Origin: Ascidia mentula
Taxonomy: Eukaryota; Chordata; Ascidiacea; Phlebobranchia; Ascidiidae
DNA length: 64,000 nt
NCBI GenBank assembly: GCA_947561715.1
Contig: OX387198.1
Location: 2,356,001-2,420,000, forward strand
Direction: 5' to 3'
Shown: one piece after another, positions 45,289-58,238 of the stretch
How the letters are laid out: each line of letters starts with the position of its first letter
How positions within the stretch are numbered: position 1 is the stretch's first letter
The notes under the pieces: generated by a model
The model's database searches: none
What the model saw: only the letters and a program-made list of their open reading frames with translations
Told to the model about the DNA's origin: nothing
Position numbers and translations under genes: made by a program

Positions 45289-48200
45289 ATTAAAGCTTTG
45301 TTGTTACGCAGCGGTTTAACTACCTGGAAAAATCAAAGTTTTACTTGTTGAATCTGGAAGGAATCACTCAAAGCTGGCTAGTGAGAGGTAAAAAGTTTCG
45401 TGCTCAGTGATTTTGAAAATTCCGTGACTTGGCATAACTTATGGGAATAATTCTGCATTATTCGACCTCCAGGAAAAGAATAAACAAACAATAGAAACAA
45501 GCCCTCGTAAACCACGTGACTTAAATAGCCAACCCCCTTACAATATTCTTGTATCCTAAACCGGTCGTAGAATGAGTGGCCAAAGCGAAACGTCTGACTG
45601 GCAATAATTTCATTCAAATACCACAAACCTATTTCATTCTCTCATATTCGCGTCATTAATTTCGTCATCTTTAACACATGCGCAGGATGTGTAAAAATCA
45701 TCCAACAACGAAGAGCAAAGCGCTAGTTTGATTATGACGTCATTAAGGGTACTATTCAACTCAAACCATTCGCTTCGAAACGACTACCTACAACAAACTG
45801 AAAAATCTTCTGCCTTATTGTGGAGAACTTTATGTCAACGTACGCTCAATCATTTTTACAATTAGCGATTCCTAAAGTTGTTTTGTTTCGTCTGCTCAAA
45901 CATAACACGTTCTTAAACTGCTATAGTTCTGTGGTAGCATATCCTTAACCGGCACGCATAATATACTAAGCGACTCAGCCCGGATTCCCTTTTTCAGGTT
46001 GTATCGAATACGCGATGCGGCGAAATCCGCCAGCAGCAAGTTTGCGTCAAGCGTCGAAAGATACATTACTGAAACGTTTTTGGGTTCTGGTTCAACATAC
46101 AGGTCCCAATCACAACACTAGAATCTAACCATGAATTAAAAACACATGTGCTGAAAGCAACCCCGTATCTAATTCGCTGCTGTCATCCACATTCAAACAA
46201 TCTACCAGTAGTGGCGCAGTTACAAATCACAAAGCATTTCAACAAGTGTTCCCCTGTTGTTGTTTCGTCAACTTGCAAAAGCGTTACAACCAGACGACCA
46301 CAACAATAAAACATCTACTGTCTAAAACAGAACGTGACAACACCTCGCTTGTATATTAGCAATAAATACCCTGGTCATAGCAACTCAATTAAGTTATTTC
46401 ATCTACACTCACAACACGCCGCTGGATGGTTTTGGTTCACATCGAAAGCAGGCAGGTATATATACACCGGCCACAGCAGCGCGGGTCTGCCTTCTTTGGT
46501 AGTTTTCGTCGAACAAAAGATACAGAGCGTTAAGCGTCAAGAGCGCGACTTCGTGTCGCAAATATCAGTTTCGCATGAACCTCACGACAAAGAGGCCAAA
46601 CTTTCATCTCCTATTTTTTTTGAATTTATTGATGAGGGTACTGGGAAGGAATTTGCGGCATTATGTATAAATATATGCACAAAACAGGTGTGATGCTGGA
46701 CATAAAGCACACAGGACCCGGGTACGTTTCGAACAAGGTTCAAAAATTTCAGCGACACGAGCAGAGTCGATACGAGCATATGCGAGGCTGTAATCCAAAC
46801 GCATGGCGTTTGACGCGTTGTTTCATGGTTAGTGTAATTCGGCGACCAACCAAGTCTACCGACGTTGAGTAAACACACTGATCACGTGACGTGCTGGGGT
46901 GGAGTCCATCACACGGGGTCGTCGGTTATGTGCTCTTCCGTTATTTTTTATTATTTTTAGATGTTTTGAGGTCTCGTGTTTGCAAGATTCTTTTCACTAA
47001 AGTTTGTAATGTTCGGCTTGTTTGTAGATGGGTTTTACTCGCTCAGTGTATTTGGCCACTCATAACTGGAAGTTCAATTTGTCAAAAGTGAATGGAAAAA
47101 CTTTCCAGGTCAAGTCCTTATTCAAGTGTTTCCAAAATTTCATGAGTAGTATAAAATAACTTTGGACAGGTGTAGATTGCTGCAACTTCTTTTTCCAAGA
47201 CGTTTGCTTTTCACCGTAAATCAGTGATTCCCAACCTTTTTGTGGTTGCGTGCCACATGGAGGTAAACAACTTCGACGACGCGTATCACCTAATTGAGAA
47301 AGTAACCTAGGGGATGACGTAACAAACATTAAGTGATCCCTTACGGTTTTTTTAAATTCAAACTATATCCGCTAAATACGAAAAGGTTGTCGCGTACCAC
47401 CTGGAATGCCGTCGCATACCACTAGTAGTGCGCGTACCACCGGTTGGGAAACACTGCCATAAATCAAACCATTCCAAACCATATTCCTTGAGCTATGCAT
47501 TGCCGACTGTTACATCTCCAGACTATCACTGCACCTCCTTGACTGCGACGCAACAATGGTCACTGTGCGTAATAATCCATTTGTAAAATCATTGTTGTGG
47601 TTGTTGCTAAGTTCTGTTCATTTTCGTTCGCAACGTTAGAGTATGAGGTGCTCATTGTGACTGAATGAAGTTGTTGTATTTACACCTTAATGCAAAAAGG
47701 CATTTGATAAATTGTGAAAATAAAGAACTAATTCACAAAAGTAAACAACATTGTGGTTGTTGTGACCTTGATATACCGTGGTTACGAATTGTTGAATAGG
47801 GCGGGACGGTTTGTTTTGACGAAATATATCCGTTACTATAGCCTAGCCCTTGTAGGCCTGGCGTATAAGAGTCTACACTTACGTATATAACTTAATGTGA
47901 CATATATGGGTAACTGTTTTTTAAAGGCCACGAAAATGATGTAATCTGTAACGTTTGTGGGTACATAGATTTGGGCGATTCTGTTGTTTTGTGCCACGAA
48001 TTTTTCGCAAGACTTGTACAATCCAGCAGCAAGAAGTAAACTCCAATGCCGCAAGTTTAATTGCCGAGTAACACTTGACGTTCGACGCGGCGTACCATGT
48101 GGTAATAGCAGGAAGAAATACAAAAAGACACGACCTGAGGTTCAGCTTCTTTTGGTGTAGGCGGGGCGTGACGAAGCAGCGGGCGAAGAACGCTGTCTGA

Positions 48201-49095
48201 CCTGACATCCTTTATAGGTGTTTGTATTTGACTGCACGCAGTGCTGATGCCATTTTCCTTTCTTTGCAACACAAAACAATATTGTTACGTAAGTCAATGA
48301 TAAAAAAGAATCACATTGATGGGCAAAATTTTGTTGACAGCAATATGTTGTCGGAATAAAAATATGTTGTTGACTCCAATCGTTTTTATTTTGCATGAAA
48401 CTTTAATAAGTACAGTCAGCAACAAAATGTTTCGGCATCAAAAATGTTGGTCTTTTGTACAAAATTAGAAAACTACCGGTAAGGAATGTATTCTCCACGT
48501 CCAGTGAACAATTGCCACGGGATCACGTGTAAAATAGTTTTCCAGGAAAGGCCCTGCGACGTCATTCCCGTTGGTTGGTTTGTGTGGCGTCAGAAGTCAA
48601 ACTTGTGAAGAAGAAAACATGGCGCCAGACGTTCGATTGCGAAATAAGGCAACAAATAAGGTACAACAATAAAACACTGGAAGGTTACAACAACAAAAAA
48701 TGGCGAAAATATTCCGGACTTTTCCATAATATACATTTAACTGTTCTCAATTAATATGTGACAAATATCTAATGGTGATCATGCCAACCAAGCAAAGACT
48801 TCCTCTTTTTCGTGACATTCTTGTGTTTACCGTTTAGCTGTTTTACCTAAGATTTTCTGTTAGCCTAACACAAACATTTGTCTGACGTCAACTAAAGCTC
48901 GTGAGGTTTTACGATGGAAAGTTTCAGTTCCTCTGTGCGATGAAACATGTAAAGTGTGTTCAATCTGCATAAATACCATTGAGGATTGATACAATTGCTA
49001 GCAGCGTGAATTTGTGGTTTGAGTGGATTGCTTAATTTATAGTTTACAGTATTTCAAATAACAAAATTTTTGTTTAGACCCCAAAGTTGTTTATG
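45154..49095. repeat. Segmental duplication: upstream block, copy 2
   Basis: This is nearly identical to 1-3780. It carries the same MITE (47222-47456) and the same exon-like frame (about 46494-46690), and leads into gene 4 as the first copy leads into gene 1. No convincing protein gene was seen. Confidence 0.85.
47222..47456. mobile_element. hAT-type MITE family A, duplicate of 1918-2153
   Basis: CAGTGATTCCCAACC to GGTTGGGAAACACTG, with the same CCGTAAAT/CCATAAAT flanks as the first copy. It was copied with the block rather than inserted independently. Confidence 0.8.
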
Positions 49096-52000
49096 ATGGA
49101 GCTTGCTAAGGTGTTAATACCAATGGTTCGCCGTGAGCCATGCTTGTATGATTCTAAACACAAAGATTACAAAGATAAGGAATTCAAAGAAAATGTATGG
49201 CTAGAAATTAGTCAAAAAACACATCAATCAGGTTAATTCTTTTGTTGCATTGGCTACTACATTTGTATTTCGTTTTAATTTGTTGTTTACAAAACATTAC
49301 GTAATATGTTAATTTTATAAAAAAATATTCAGTGGATGACTGCAAGGAAAGATGGAAAAGTCTGCGTGATCGATTTTCAAAAGTAAAAAAAACTATGGAT
49401 AGAAATAAAAAAAGTGCTAAAGGTAAAACAAGAGTTTGGAAGTACTACAAGGATCTACAGTTCTTACAGGGTCATTTACGATTACCGATGTAAGCTATTT
49501 AAAAATTCTATTGTGTTTTGTGAGTGTATAAAATTATGTCTGTTTACAGTATTGTTGACAACCTTGATTCAGACACAACTGAATTTCCTGAAAAAGGTAT
49601 GTTATATTATGTTTTAGGTTTACAGGTTTTGCAGCCTATAGCTGTATCAGCCACTTTTTCCTGAAAACTCCGAGCGAGATTTAAAAAATCAGTCACCAGA
49701 CTTCGATATTTTTGCTGTTCGACGCACACGATAATTTTTTTCCCCATGTTCAATCGCAATTACAAAGCAACACCCTGTGTATAATGTTGAAGATAATTTA
49801 ATTACTTTTGAAATGTTATGTAGAATCTCATGGAAATGAAATGGAAGAGGCAGATATTTCGTGTACATCAACAACTACAAACTCCTCATCGCTTTGCAAG
49901 AAACGAAAACTGTCAACCTCAGAGTCGCAGGTAACAAAATTTTGCTTTATTTCATGTATGTATGTTATTATTCAACTATTTGCCCTTTTACCAGGAAAAC
50001 TTTGATCACAACAATACACATTCAAAGGAATCAAAAACTTATAACTTTTCAAACTTTGGCAATTTTGTGGCAGATACACTTCAATCTATGCCCCTTAATT
50101 CTGCCTATAAAGCAATGGCCACAATATTACAGTGTTTAGGTGCTCATTGTATGAATACTGAGGAAGTTTCAGGTATGTAAGATTGTTTTTTTTTAATATT
50201 GATAAAAAAGCACTTTGTATTAAATATCTCTGTATAAGAGTGTTTTGTAAGTGTGTAACATAATACACTTTTTGGTACAATGTTATTAACAGCGTCAGTT
50301 AGTTTAGTGTTTCCCAACCGATAGTACCACTCATAGGCGCCTAGTCCGGGGGGGGCAGGGGGGGCGGCGGCCCCCCAGGTTTTTCAAAATGGTAACGAGT
50401 GGCTTTTGCGCGCGTCTGTCCGCACCATGTTAACTCGTCGCATTCGTAACGTTCGAAGATAAAAAGACCTAAAACAATGCGTTTCTTGCACGACGCACAA
50501 AAATCATGTTGACCTAGATTTGCTCGCGTAGCTGACATCGGTTGTTGCAACGCGAGTCTCGCAGTATGATATGCCAACTGGTACTTATTGGTTGTGTAGT
50601 AGACCGATCTCGTGCGTTCGTCGTTAACGCCGCCCTTTTGGCTAATACGCCTTATGCGTTGAAATTCAAACACAGTTTTTCGATACTTGATGACGTCATA
50701 GTAACAAATTATGACGTCATAATATAGCCGCCCCCCCTGGAAAAATGAAAACTAGGCGCCTATGGTACCCCTAGTGGTACGCAAAAGCATTCCAGGTCGT
50801 ATGTGAGCGCCTTTCCGTAATTTGTGGATATAGTTCAAATTTAAAAAATTGCAAGTGATCTAAAAATGTTTGTTACTTCATCCCCTAGGTTACTTTGTAA
50901 TTTTGCTTTACCTCCAAGTGGTACGCAACCACAAAAAGGTTGGAAACCACTGGTTTATAGTGTAGAGTAGTGATGTAATGAAGCTTCGGTTTGCCAAATT
51001 TATTCGGCCGAATCTGCGATTTTGATGAAGATTCAGTTTTGGCTGAATAATTTGTTCTGATTCGGACAAAACCAAACTTATATGCTCATGAAAACGTTAT
51101 GAGATACCAACAATAGCATGTGAACTGTATTAATAATTTCCAATACTTTGAAAGATGATAATATTTTGGGTGCAAATCTTATCTTTTCCGTGTAATTGTG
51201 TATCACACAAATTTACAGTCTTAGCATGTACGCTCTCTAACAACATAACCTTAAAGAAATAGAAGCGATGGTGTTCAATGAAGTATTATTGTATTACCCA
51301 TGCCCGGTACAGGATCGTTAATATAACTTAAAAACTACCACAAAAACTCCTGAATATTTGGTTTCGGCCAGAACCGAACTTAGGACGATTCTGTACATCA
51401 CTAGTGTAGAATGTCAGGTTATGGGAATTTTTAATATTCTAATGCGTTTTTTTTGTTTAAGGAAACACAACATCCGCTGAGGTTAACACGGATGGTGCAA
51501 AGGAAGAACATGCAGCCACCAGACACAATCAGCAACATTATGAAGGTACAAACAACATAAACACATATTTTCGTGACTAGTGTATGAAGATACTGATATA
51601 CAAAGTTACAAAAATACTGTGCAACCCACAATAGCTTCAACATCCACCTACGACAACACAGAAATCATGTATTTTCTTTTAAATGGTAAGGTAGGACTGC
51701 TTGCAGCAAAGTTTTAAGTTTGGCGATTTAAAAAAATAAGCATGTTTAGTATAAATAAGCCCTTTTGTATTTTTGTAAGACTTACTCACAAAACTAAACA
51801 AGTGTTTTTGATGATGGTAAATAAATGTGGTCGTCTGGCAATTTGTTTATATTAATGTAACTTGCCTAGGATCTTAAGTTCACAGTTCACTGAGATCTAG
51901 ATAATTGTCATTTCTTATTTAGACTTTAAAGCTACTTTTGCAAAGCTTGGTTGTAACATAGATATACATTAATTTATAGGGCTCAGAAAATAATTTGCTT

Positions 52001-55000
52001 TGCCAAAAAAATTCGGACGCTGTATAGGTTTTTTCATTATATTTTTTGATCTTGTAATGTTTAGATTATTTGAATAATGGTGAAAGCATTCAACGTCCTT
52101 GGAATGACCTAGAATAATAGTTATGCAAGCGTTTCTTTTCTTATCATAATCAATATAATAATTGTTGTTTAGTGTTAGTTTGCCTCTTATTTGTTTGTTG
52201 TATACTTTTGCCTCTAAATATTTGCTTTTCAAATGTAGACACTGCTTTGAACACTGGTAAACCTGAAAGTTACCAGAATTTTGTCAGCAATGCTACAGAA
52301 AACTTCATGCCAGCAAATCAATCTTCAGTTAATGCTAATGTTTTACCACCACAAACAGGTATTTCACATTGCTACATTTCTATATGTACAGAAAGGACAT
52401 TTTGTATCATAAGCCAAATTGAACAACGTTAAATCTTACAGTTGGTTAACATTGAAAATCATGCCAGCATAAACAAGACATGCAAACCGGCTCATTTCGA
52501 TCTGTGCTTGTTTTTTTTTGGTTTTGTGTTCACAGACACAGATAATATTCCAAAAAAGGAAATTAGCTGATAGGTTTGTCTGCAAATACAGCTATGTAAT
52601 TTTTCTAAAGTGTAAGATCCATCTCAATGTTAAATTTGAATTGTTTTTTTATTGATATTTAATGCAGGTTTTACTTCAGTGGGCGGAAATTTAAATCTCT
52701 TGGCTGGAAACGATGCCTTTACTGCAAACAACTTAACACAGCAACCACAACTTATGCAATTTCTTCCATCAACAACAGGTATTTCAAAAAAATCTTGGAA
52801 ATTTGGCTAGGTGGTAGAAGAATAAACAATTAAGGCTAAATTTTTGCCTTTTTCGCCATTCTAAGTTTTCGACACGGGCGGCGTGAAACAATGTTGAGTT
52901 ACTGGCATTCAGTAACATGAACAGACCAATGCCATTGTCTTTAAGACCATAAATTGAATTACTTTAATAACTCAATTATCGGTCATGCCAATCTTGCAGA
53001 ATTCACATCGATCTTACTAGTTTTCTTTTTTCAATGATTGGCATATAGATGCTGGTGGCAAAGTAATTTAAAAAAATTGGTGCCCGTAGAAGTCATTTAA
53101 TTGCAAACTGCAAATAATTATTTGGGGAGAAATTTGTATTTTGAGTCACTATTAAACATCAGTATTTAACTGAATGGTTATATAGTGTTGAAAACTTAAT
53201 GCAGTCATCGTTTGCTATGCTGGGATCCTCATCCAAATTAATTTTGTCTCTTTAGATGGCTAAATAAATGCAACCGCAAATAAATTTTTGAACAAAATCC
53301 ATGTAAACACCAGCCAACACTTGCTTTAACGTTCAGCGAATAAGCTTGTTATGTTTAGAACTAACCATTTACCAAACACGTAGCATGGTTGCCAAACATG
53401 TTGCTTTGTTACGAAACAAAGACCGTTTTTTGTTCAATTGGACGTATTTAAATAGACATATCAGCCTACAACATGCAAGTTATTCTTTTGTTTTGTCGCT
53501 ATTTCAACATGTATTCTAAACTGATGTAAGTACAAGAATCCTATAATGGAAATAAGCCTGGTCGTTCTCATACGTTAGTTACCAGATACGGCATTTTTAC
53601 TATTCAACACGCCCGACAATTTTTCTCAAGATGTTTGACACGCAATAAAAAAATGACGCCCTGAACAATAAAGAAAAAAATCTGCATTATTAAAAGCCTT
53701 AACTTTCAAGTTCCTTATTGCCAATTTAATCCACATGCTAGATATGTATATTTTTGCGAGCCTCATCAGAGCACTTAATCTACAAGTTAATTTTTGGCAT
53801 AAGCTTAAATTATAAAAACTACTTCTATCCGCATGTCATTGTATGCATATTTGAAGAGTTATAAATTTCTTTTTTGTGTAGATTCTACTTTCTGTAATGG
53901 TGGAAGTTCTTATAATACTGTCACCAGTGTCCCACCCGGAAATGGTTCTTTGATTACCGCTAACCCAACACAACAACATCAGAATACTGTGCAAACTTTA
54001 CAAACAGGTATTAACTTGAAATTAATAAGCTTAAAGCAAAAGTCACACAGAAATGCAAGGAATAAATTTTCTCCAAAATGGTATAAAAGTATGCAGTGAA
54101 TTTATTGCAACTTTGTGACACGAAAAAATCTTTATGTTAATTCATTTGTGCAACACCTTTTTCTCATGTCTCTTTTTAGTGTCATGCAATGAGGCCATCA
54201 GTCCATCCTAGCAAATTTGTAAAAATCAAAAACTAAGCGAAGAGAATTGACATAGAAAGAAGTTTTTATTCCCTGTTCACCATCTTTTTTCATATTGATA
54301 TGATGTAACATTTATTGTGTTTCCAAACACAGAATTCAGTGCAAACCATGTTGAAATTCCCAATAACCCAACAAGCTTTGGTGAATACAAAACAAGCAGT
54401 GATATTTCTACGAGGCAGTCGGATGCTGCAATAGTGTTGATGCAACTTTCCGGTAAGTTTTCTTGCAAACAAACACTGATTAGTAAATGTGACAAAATTT
54501 AACGTTCTTTTGTTTCTTTGTATTTTTTGCACATGAATCTTTATGTGACCCTACCTAGGCCTAAATCTTTTCATTTTTTTTTGTAAATCTGTAAAGTTTT
54601 GTACCGTATTCACTTGATTGTAAGCCACAGCTTGTAAAGTTTTTTAACTTATTGTTTCCGCGGTGTTCAATCGAGGGCAGCTTATATTCGAGGGTGGCTG
54701 TGGCTCTGAGTTTCAATAAAATTTAACTTTTACTTGCTCTGCCTTACCAGTACGTTTTATCAAACACAGTTATCAGCGTACCTGACAATTTCAATGGACA
54801 GATTTATTGACAATTATTGTTATAGGGCACCTAAGGTTGCCTATGACATTTGCATGTGGCTTTAATTCGAAGGCGGCTTATATTAACTTTTTAACACCGT
54901 CACAATCCAATCAATAAGCTTATACATTCTCAAGTTTATTTGGACTAGTTTTTTCACAAAATCACCAACTTGCTTAACACTAACATGACAAAAGTATGAA

Positions 55001-56737
55001 AATATATTTTTGTAAAACCTATTCAAGGTATTGAAGAGCCTGCAACTACTCCCTATAGCCCAAGGTTCACTGAACTATTAAATAGTCAACAAGTATATAC
55101 TGGGAATATTATCCAGAGAGCAATGCAACAAACAGGTAATTTTATTGTTTATTACAAGCCCATTGATTTACATAACACTATTGCAAAAACAAATGCAATA
55201 TTTTTTCGAATTACAAAACATCACCAAGTGTGTAGCTTAGATTTAGTTTTGTTTAATCACTTTCAAGGCACTGAACAGCATCAAACCTCTTATGATGTAA
55301 CCCATAATCAGTTTTCAAGTGATGAACAGATAAATGCAGGAAAAGTTGTGCAGGAACAACAGCAAACAGGTACTGAAAACAATTTTAAAAAAACTGTATC
55401 TGTTGTTGGTAACCCCTAGGAACAGACTGCTAGCACCCCCGTTTTGAAAACTACTAGTATTGAAACATGAATAAGTTGTTATGCAAGAGAAATGTAGGAA
55501 TACCATTTAACAGAAATGCAAGCAATGTAAAATGCTTCAAAGGGAGCTGTTGATTATACAGTAGATACAACATTTTATAATTAAATACTACTGTATCGGG
55601 AAAGTTCGTGAAAAATGAACATTTAGGACTTTCAAATATCATATATATATCGTGACAAAAACATACATAGGTTTTACATTTGTTGTTTTATGACATCACA
55701 AATAACGGCATTGACGTGTATATTCTGTGATTTTTTACTAAACCTAATCAAAATTCCTTGTCTGGTAAATCGTAAAACATAAAAGATACGAAATTTTAAA
55801 TTTATTTTTCCAATATGTCCCCTTTTTAAAAAAATACACGTTTACCACTCTTTAGCGCCACCAAAAAAAATTCCCCCCCGAAACACTGACACTTTGAATA
55901 GACCGCCAGGGTATTTAATGGCGGGAGGTTGCATTTATTTTTGTTTAAATTAAATAAATTGTTTTTATTTCAGATGGAAACATCGATTCAACTTTTTTGA
56001 TCCAAACTTACGTGAATTTGTTGGAAAAACATAAATATTTTGAAGCAAATGAAACAAGAAACCAACTTTCAAGGTCGCTTGAAGGTCGTGGGGAAACTGC
56101 GGAAGATTTGGAAACAACTGGACGTGAAAAGAGAAGAGAGGGAAAATATTTGGAATCGATTTTATTTTTCGATGTTGCGTCTGAACTTTATGTCAAATGT
56201 GATGGAGATGAAGCGGTGGAAGGTGTGAAGGATTGTGTTTGGGGTTTGAGATGGACATGCAGAGATTTGATGAAAACATGGGATTCGAATCAACAACTTG
56301 AAAACAAACGAATAATTCGTGATCATGTGATCCCACTCATGCAAGCGACGAGACTCAAAATACAAAATATTGAAAACGTGGAAGAAGATATTAAATGTAA
56401 GAAACAAGTGTGGTGTTTGCACTCGATTGAATGGAGTCGAGATTCAATCGGAGATTATTCGTCGAGGGAATCAACAATTAAACGTGGACTTGAAATGATG
56501 AGGAAACAGTTTGGTGAAAACTCAGCAAAGCATTTTGTGTTCGGAGCTTTGTTAAACAACCTTGGTGTTGTTTACGAGGAAACAAATCGACTGAATGAAA
56601 GTGTGGATTTTTATAAAAAAGCAATCCAAGCTTACAGAACGGCAACAGACATAAGTGAAGATATAAGGGAGACATGCATTGAAGAAAGTGAAAACAATTT
56701 AAGTGAAGTTGAATCAAAACTTGCACAAAGGAAATAA
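49096..56737 (+). CDS. Gene 4: MADF-BESS-linker-TPR protein, 13 exons, intact
   Basis: Exons: 49096-49231 (an in-frame ATG also lies just before, at 49093), 49333-49489, 49550-49596, 49824-49930, 49995-50172, 51462-51545, 52239-52358, 52668-52778, 53882-54007, 54333-54452, 55028-55135, 55268-55369 and 55974-56737. They sum to 720 codons, all in frame. MADF: EPCLYDSKHKDYK, CKERWKSLRDRF, WKYYKDLQFLQGHL. CKKRKL is a likely nuclear signal (about residue 140). BESS-like: FGNFVADTLQSMPLNSAYKA. The linker spans about 209-465 and the TPR-like domain 466-719. It is the close sister of gene 1 in its 5' half, but its MADF exon 2 is whole. An exon present in gene 2 (19628-19741) is reduced here to a damaged piece near 52065; because linker exons are phase 1 at both ends, skipping it keeps the frame. 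The intron at 50173-51461 is filled with MITEs. Confidence 0.85.
50306..50952. mobile_element. hAT-type MITE family A, split by a nested insertion
   Basis: The left end is TAGTGTTTCCCAACCG and the right end GGTTGGAAACCACTG, followed by GTTTATAG (50953-50960). The same GTTTATAG precedes this element's left end in the 43.7-kb gene fragment, consistent with an 8-bp target duplication. It is interrupted by the element at 50332-50764, which is absent from the gene 1 copy. Confidence 0.75.
50332..50764. mobile_element. Nested MITE with CATAGGCGCC ends, 433 bp
   Basis: The ends CATAGGCGCCTAGT and ACTAGGCGCCTATG are inverted repeats, followed inward by long G runs at one end and C runs at the other. 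The flanks GTACCACT (50324-50331) and GTACCCCT (50765-50772) form an 8-bp target duplication with one mismatch, so it is hAT-like. No gene is seen. It inserted into the older MITE after genes 1 and 4 separated. Confidence 0.85.
50968..51403. mobile_element. hAT-type MITE (family B), 436 bp
   Basis: It begins TAGTGATGTAATG and ends TGTACATCACTA. The flanks GTGTAGAG (50960-50967) and GTGTAGAA (51404-51411) are an 8-bp target duplication with one mismatch. Its termini resemble those of the 32412-32854 element but the inside differs. It sits directly against the target duplication of the preceding MITE. Confidence 0.8.
52820..53540. repeat. Intronic dispersed repeat, gene 4 copy
   Basis: Corresponds to 6900-7640 and 20610-21340. 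Non-coding. Confidence 0.4.
54575..54890. repeat. Intronic GGCAGCTTATATT repeat, gene 4 copy
   Basis: Corresponds to 8590-8900 and 22385-22690. Non-coding. Confidence 0.35.
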
Positions 56738-58012
56738 TTATGACATCACAAACACAAAATGTGTTTTTGTTAAATATGTTTGAATTATGCATTGTTTATG
56801 TAATTTGTATCAAAATGGAAGGTAGCTACCATGCACTTGAATGAATTTTGTGATTATTATTTTCATGTCGCTAGTGATGTGTAGCTGATAATAAAGAATA
56901 AGTAAATTATGTTGACTTCAAGACTAAGCTTTAGTAAAGTCAATGCAAGCTTTTGGGTAAAAACGCAGAATCTGTTCCATGTCAGCTTGAAGAGAAACCA
57001 AATTTAGCCAAAGAAAGTTAGTGTCCTGGTAAGACGTTGCTTTTATCTTTAATGAAAGTAGGTAACATCATAAAAAAAATTATTTAAGTATGGAAAAGGC
57101 TGCTGGGAGTTTGTATAAATTGGTGACATTTTAAAAACCAGGTTCATACTGCAGTTTGCGGCATATGTTGCAATAAGCCAAAGTTTATTGGTTTAATGTC
57201 ATGCACAGGCCTACACTAATAGGACTTCATTGGTAAAGTAGGACTTCATTGGTACAATAAATCAGAAATTCACAATGAAATGTTAGTCTCTTGATTTTTG
57301 ATGAATGTATTGTGCAGTGAATGAACAATGAATCAGTATGACAATCAAGCACACATTTGGGATTCACGAAGGTACAATTTGCATAAACATACAACAATAA
57401 ATACCCAAAACGCAGCACGGTAAAACTTCATTTGCAATGACAGTTCTGGTGTGATAAGTTGGACTTTTTTATTGCATCTTGTAGTGAAAACTAAGACAGA
57501 ATTTCCCCATTGATATTGCCTGCAACATCCTTTACAATCACATGCGTCCCATTTTTCCACCATGAAATGCAACGAACAACTTTTTTAAATGTTTGAAAAC
57601 CAACAAAACTTCTAATCATGGCAACATTGCAAAAGCACTCCAGGAATTCTTGCACGTGTAAACAGATTTGGTTTTCAAGCATTTAGACAGGGAAGATGTG
57701 CGCGTGCAATCAGTCTGTTTTGGTTGGTTACTGCATCATCATCTGTTTGGATTTAAATCACAGATACCGCTTGATCAACATTGTTCCTAGTACAGCATTA
57801 CAGTGATAAAATGTATGAATTGAAACAGTATGGGTCAACCAATAAGTAAACAGTATTTATTGCCGAAATAAAAAACTGCAACATCATAAACAGTTGCACT
57901 TTCTTGTTACAACTGCACACGTCACAAAAACCGCAAAGCTCCAAAGCTCCATTCAATGGTTCGTGACATCACTGTTTACATGTTACGGATGAGTAATTTT
58001 CTGCACTGAGAG
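56738..58012. repeat. Downstream block, partial copy after gene 4
   Basis: 56738-57160 and 57230-57480 match the sequence after gene 1. 57640-57870 matches 44170-44400. 57870-58012 matches 11925-12030, ending at GAGTAATTTTCTGCACT. From there the kinase pseudogene locus begins instead of the usual block. I see no gene in this stretch. Confidence 0.7.
56890..56895 (+). promoter_or_regulatory. Poly(A) signal AATAAA, gene 4
   Basis: AATAAA lies about 150 bp after the gene 4 stop, in conserved context. Confidence 0.65.
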
Positions 58013-58238
58013 GGATTTTTTTTTTTTGTTGAACAGAAACTGAAAAAATATTAAAGACAAAATTAAAGACCTGTTGATAGCATACAGTTCTGCCTGACAA
58101 ATGATCATAACAGTTACAAAACAACCGTAAAAAATACAGCAATAACAAAGTACACATCTGCATGCAAATGTAAACAGAACTAAAGTATAACAGAAACTGC
58201 ACAGAATCAGTTTGAACCAAGGCATCAAAATAATTTTA

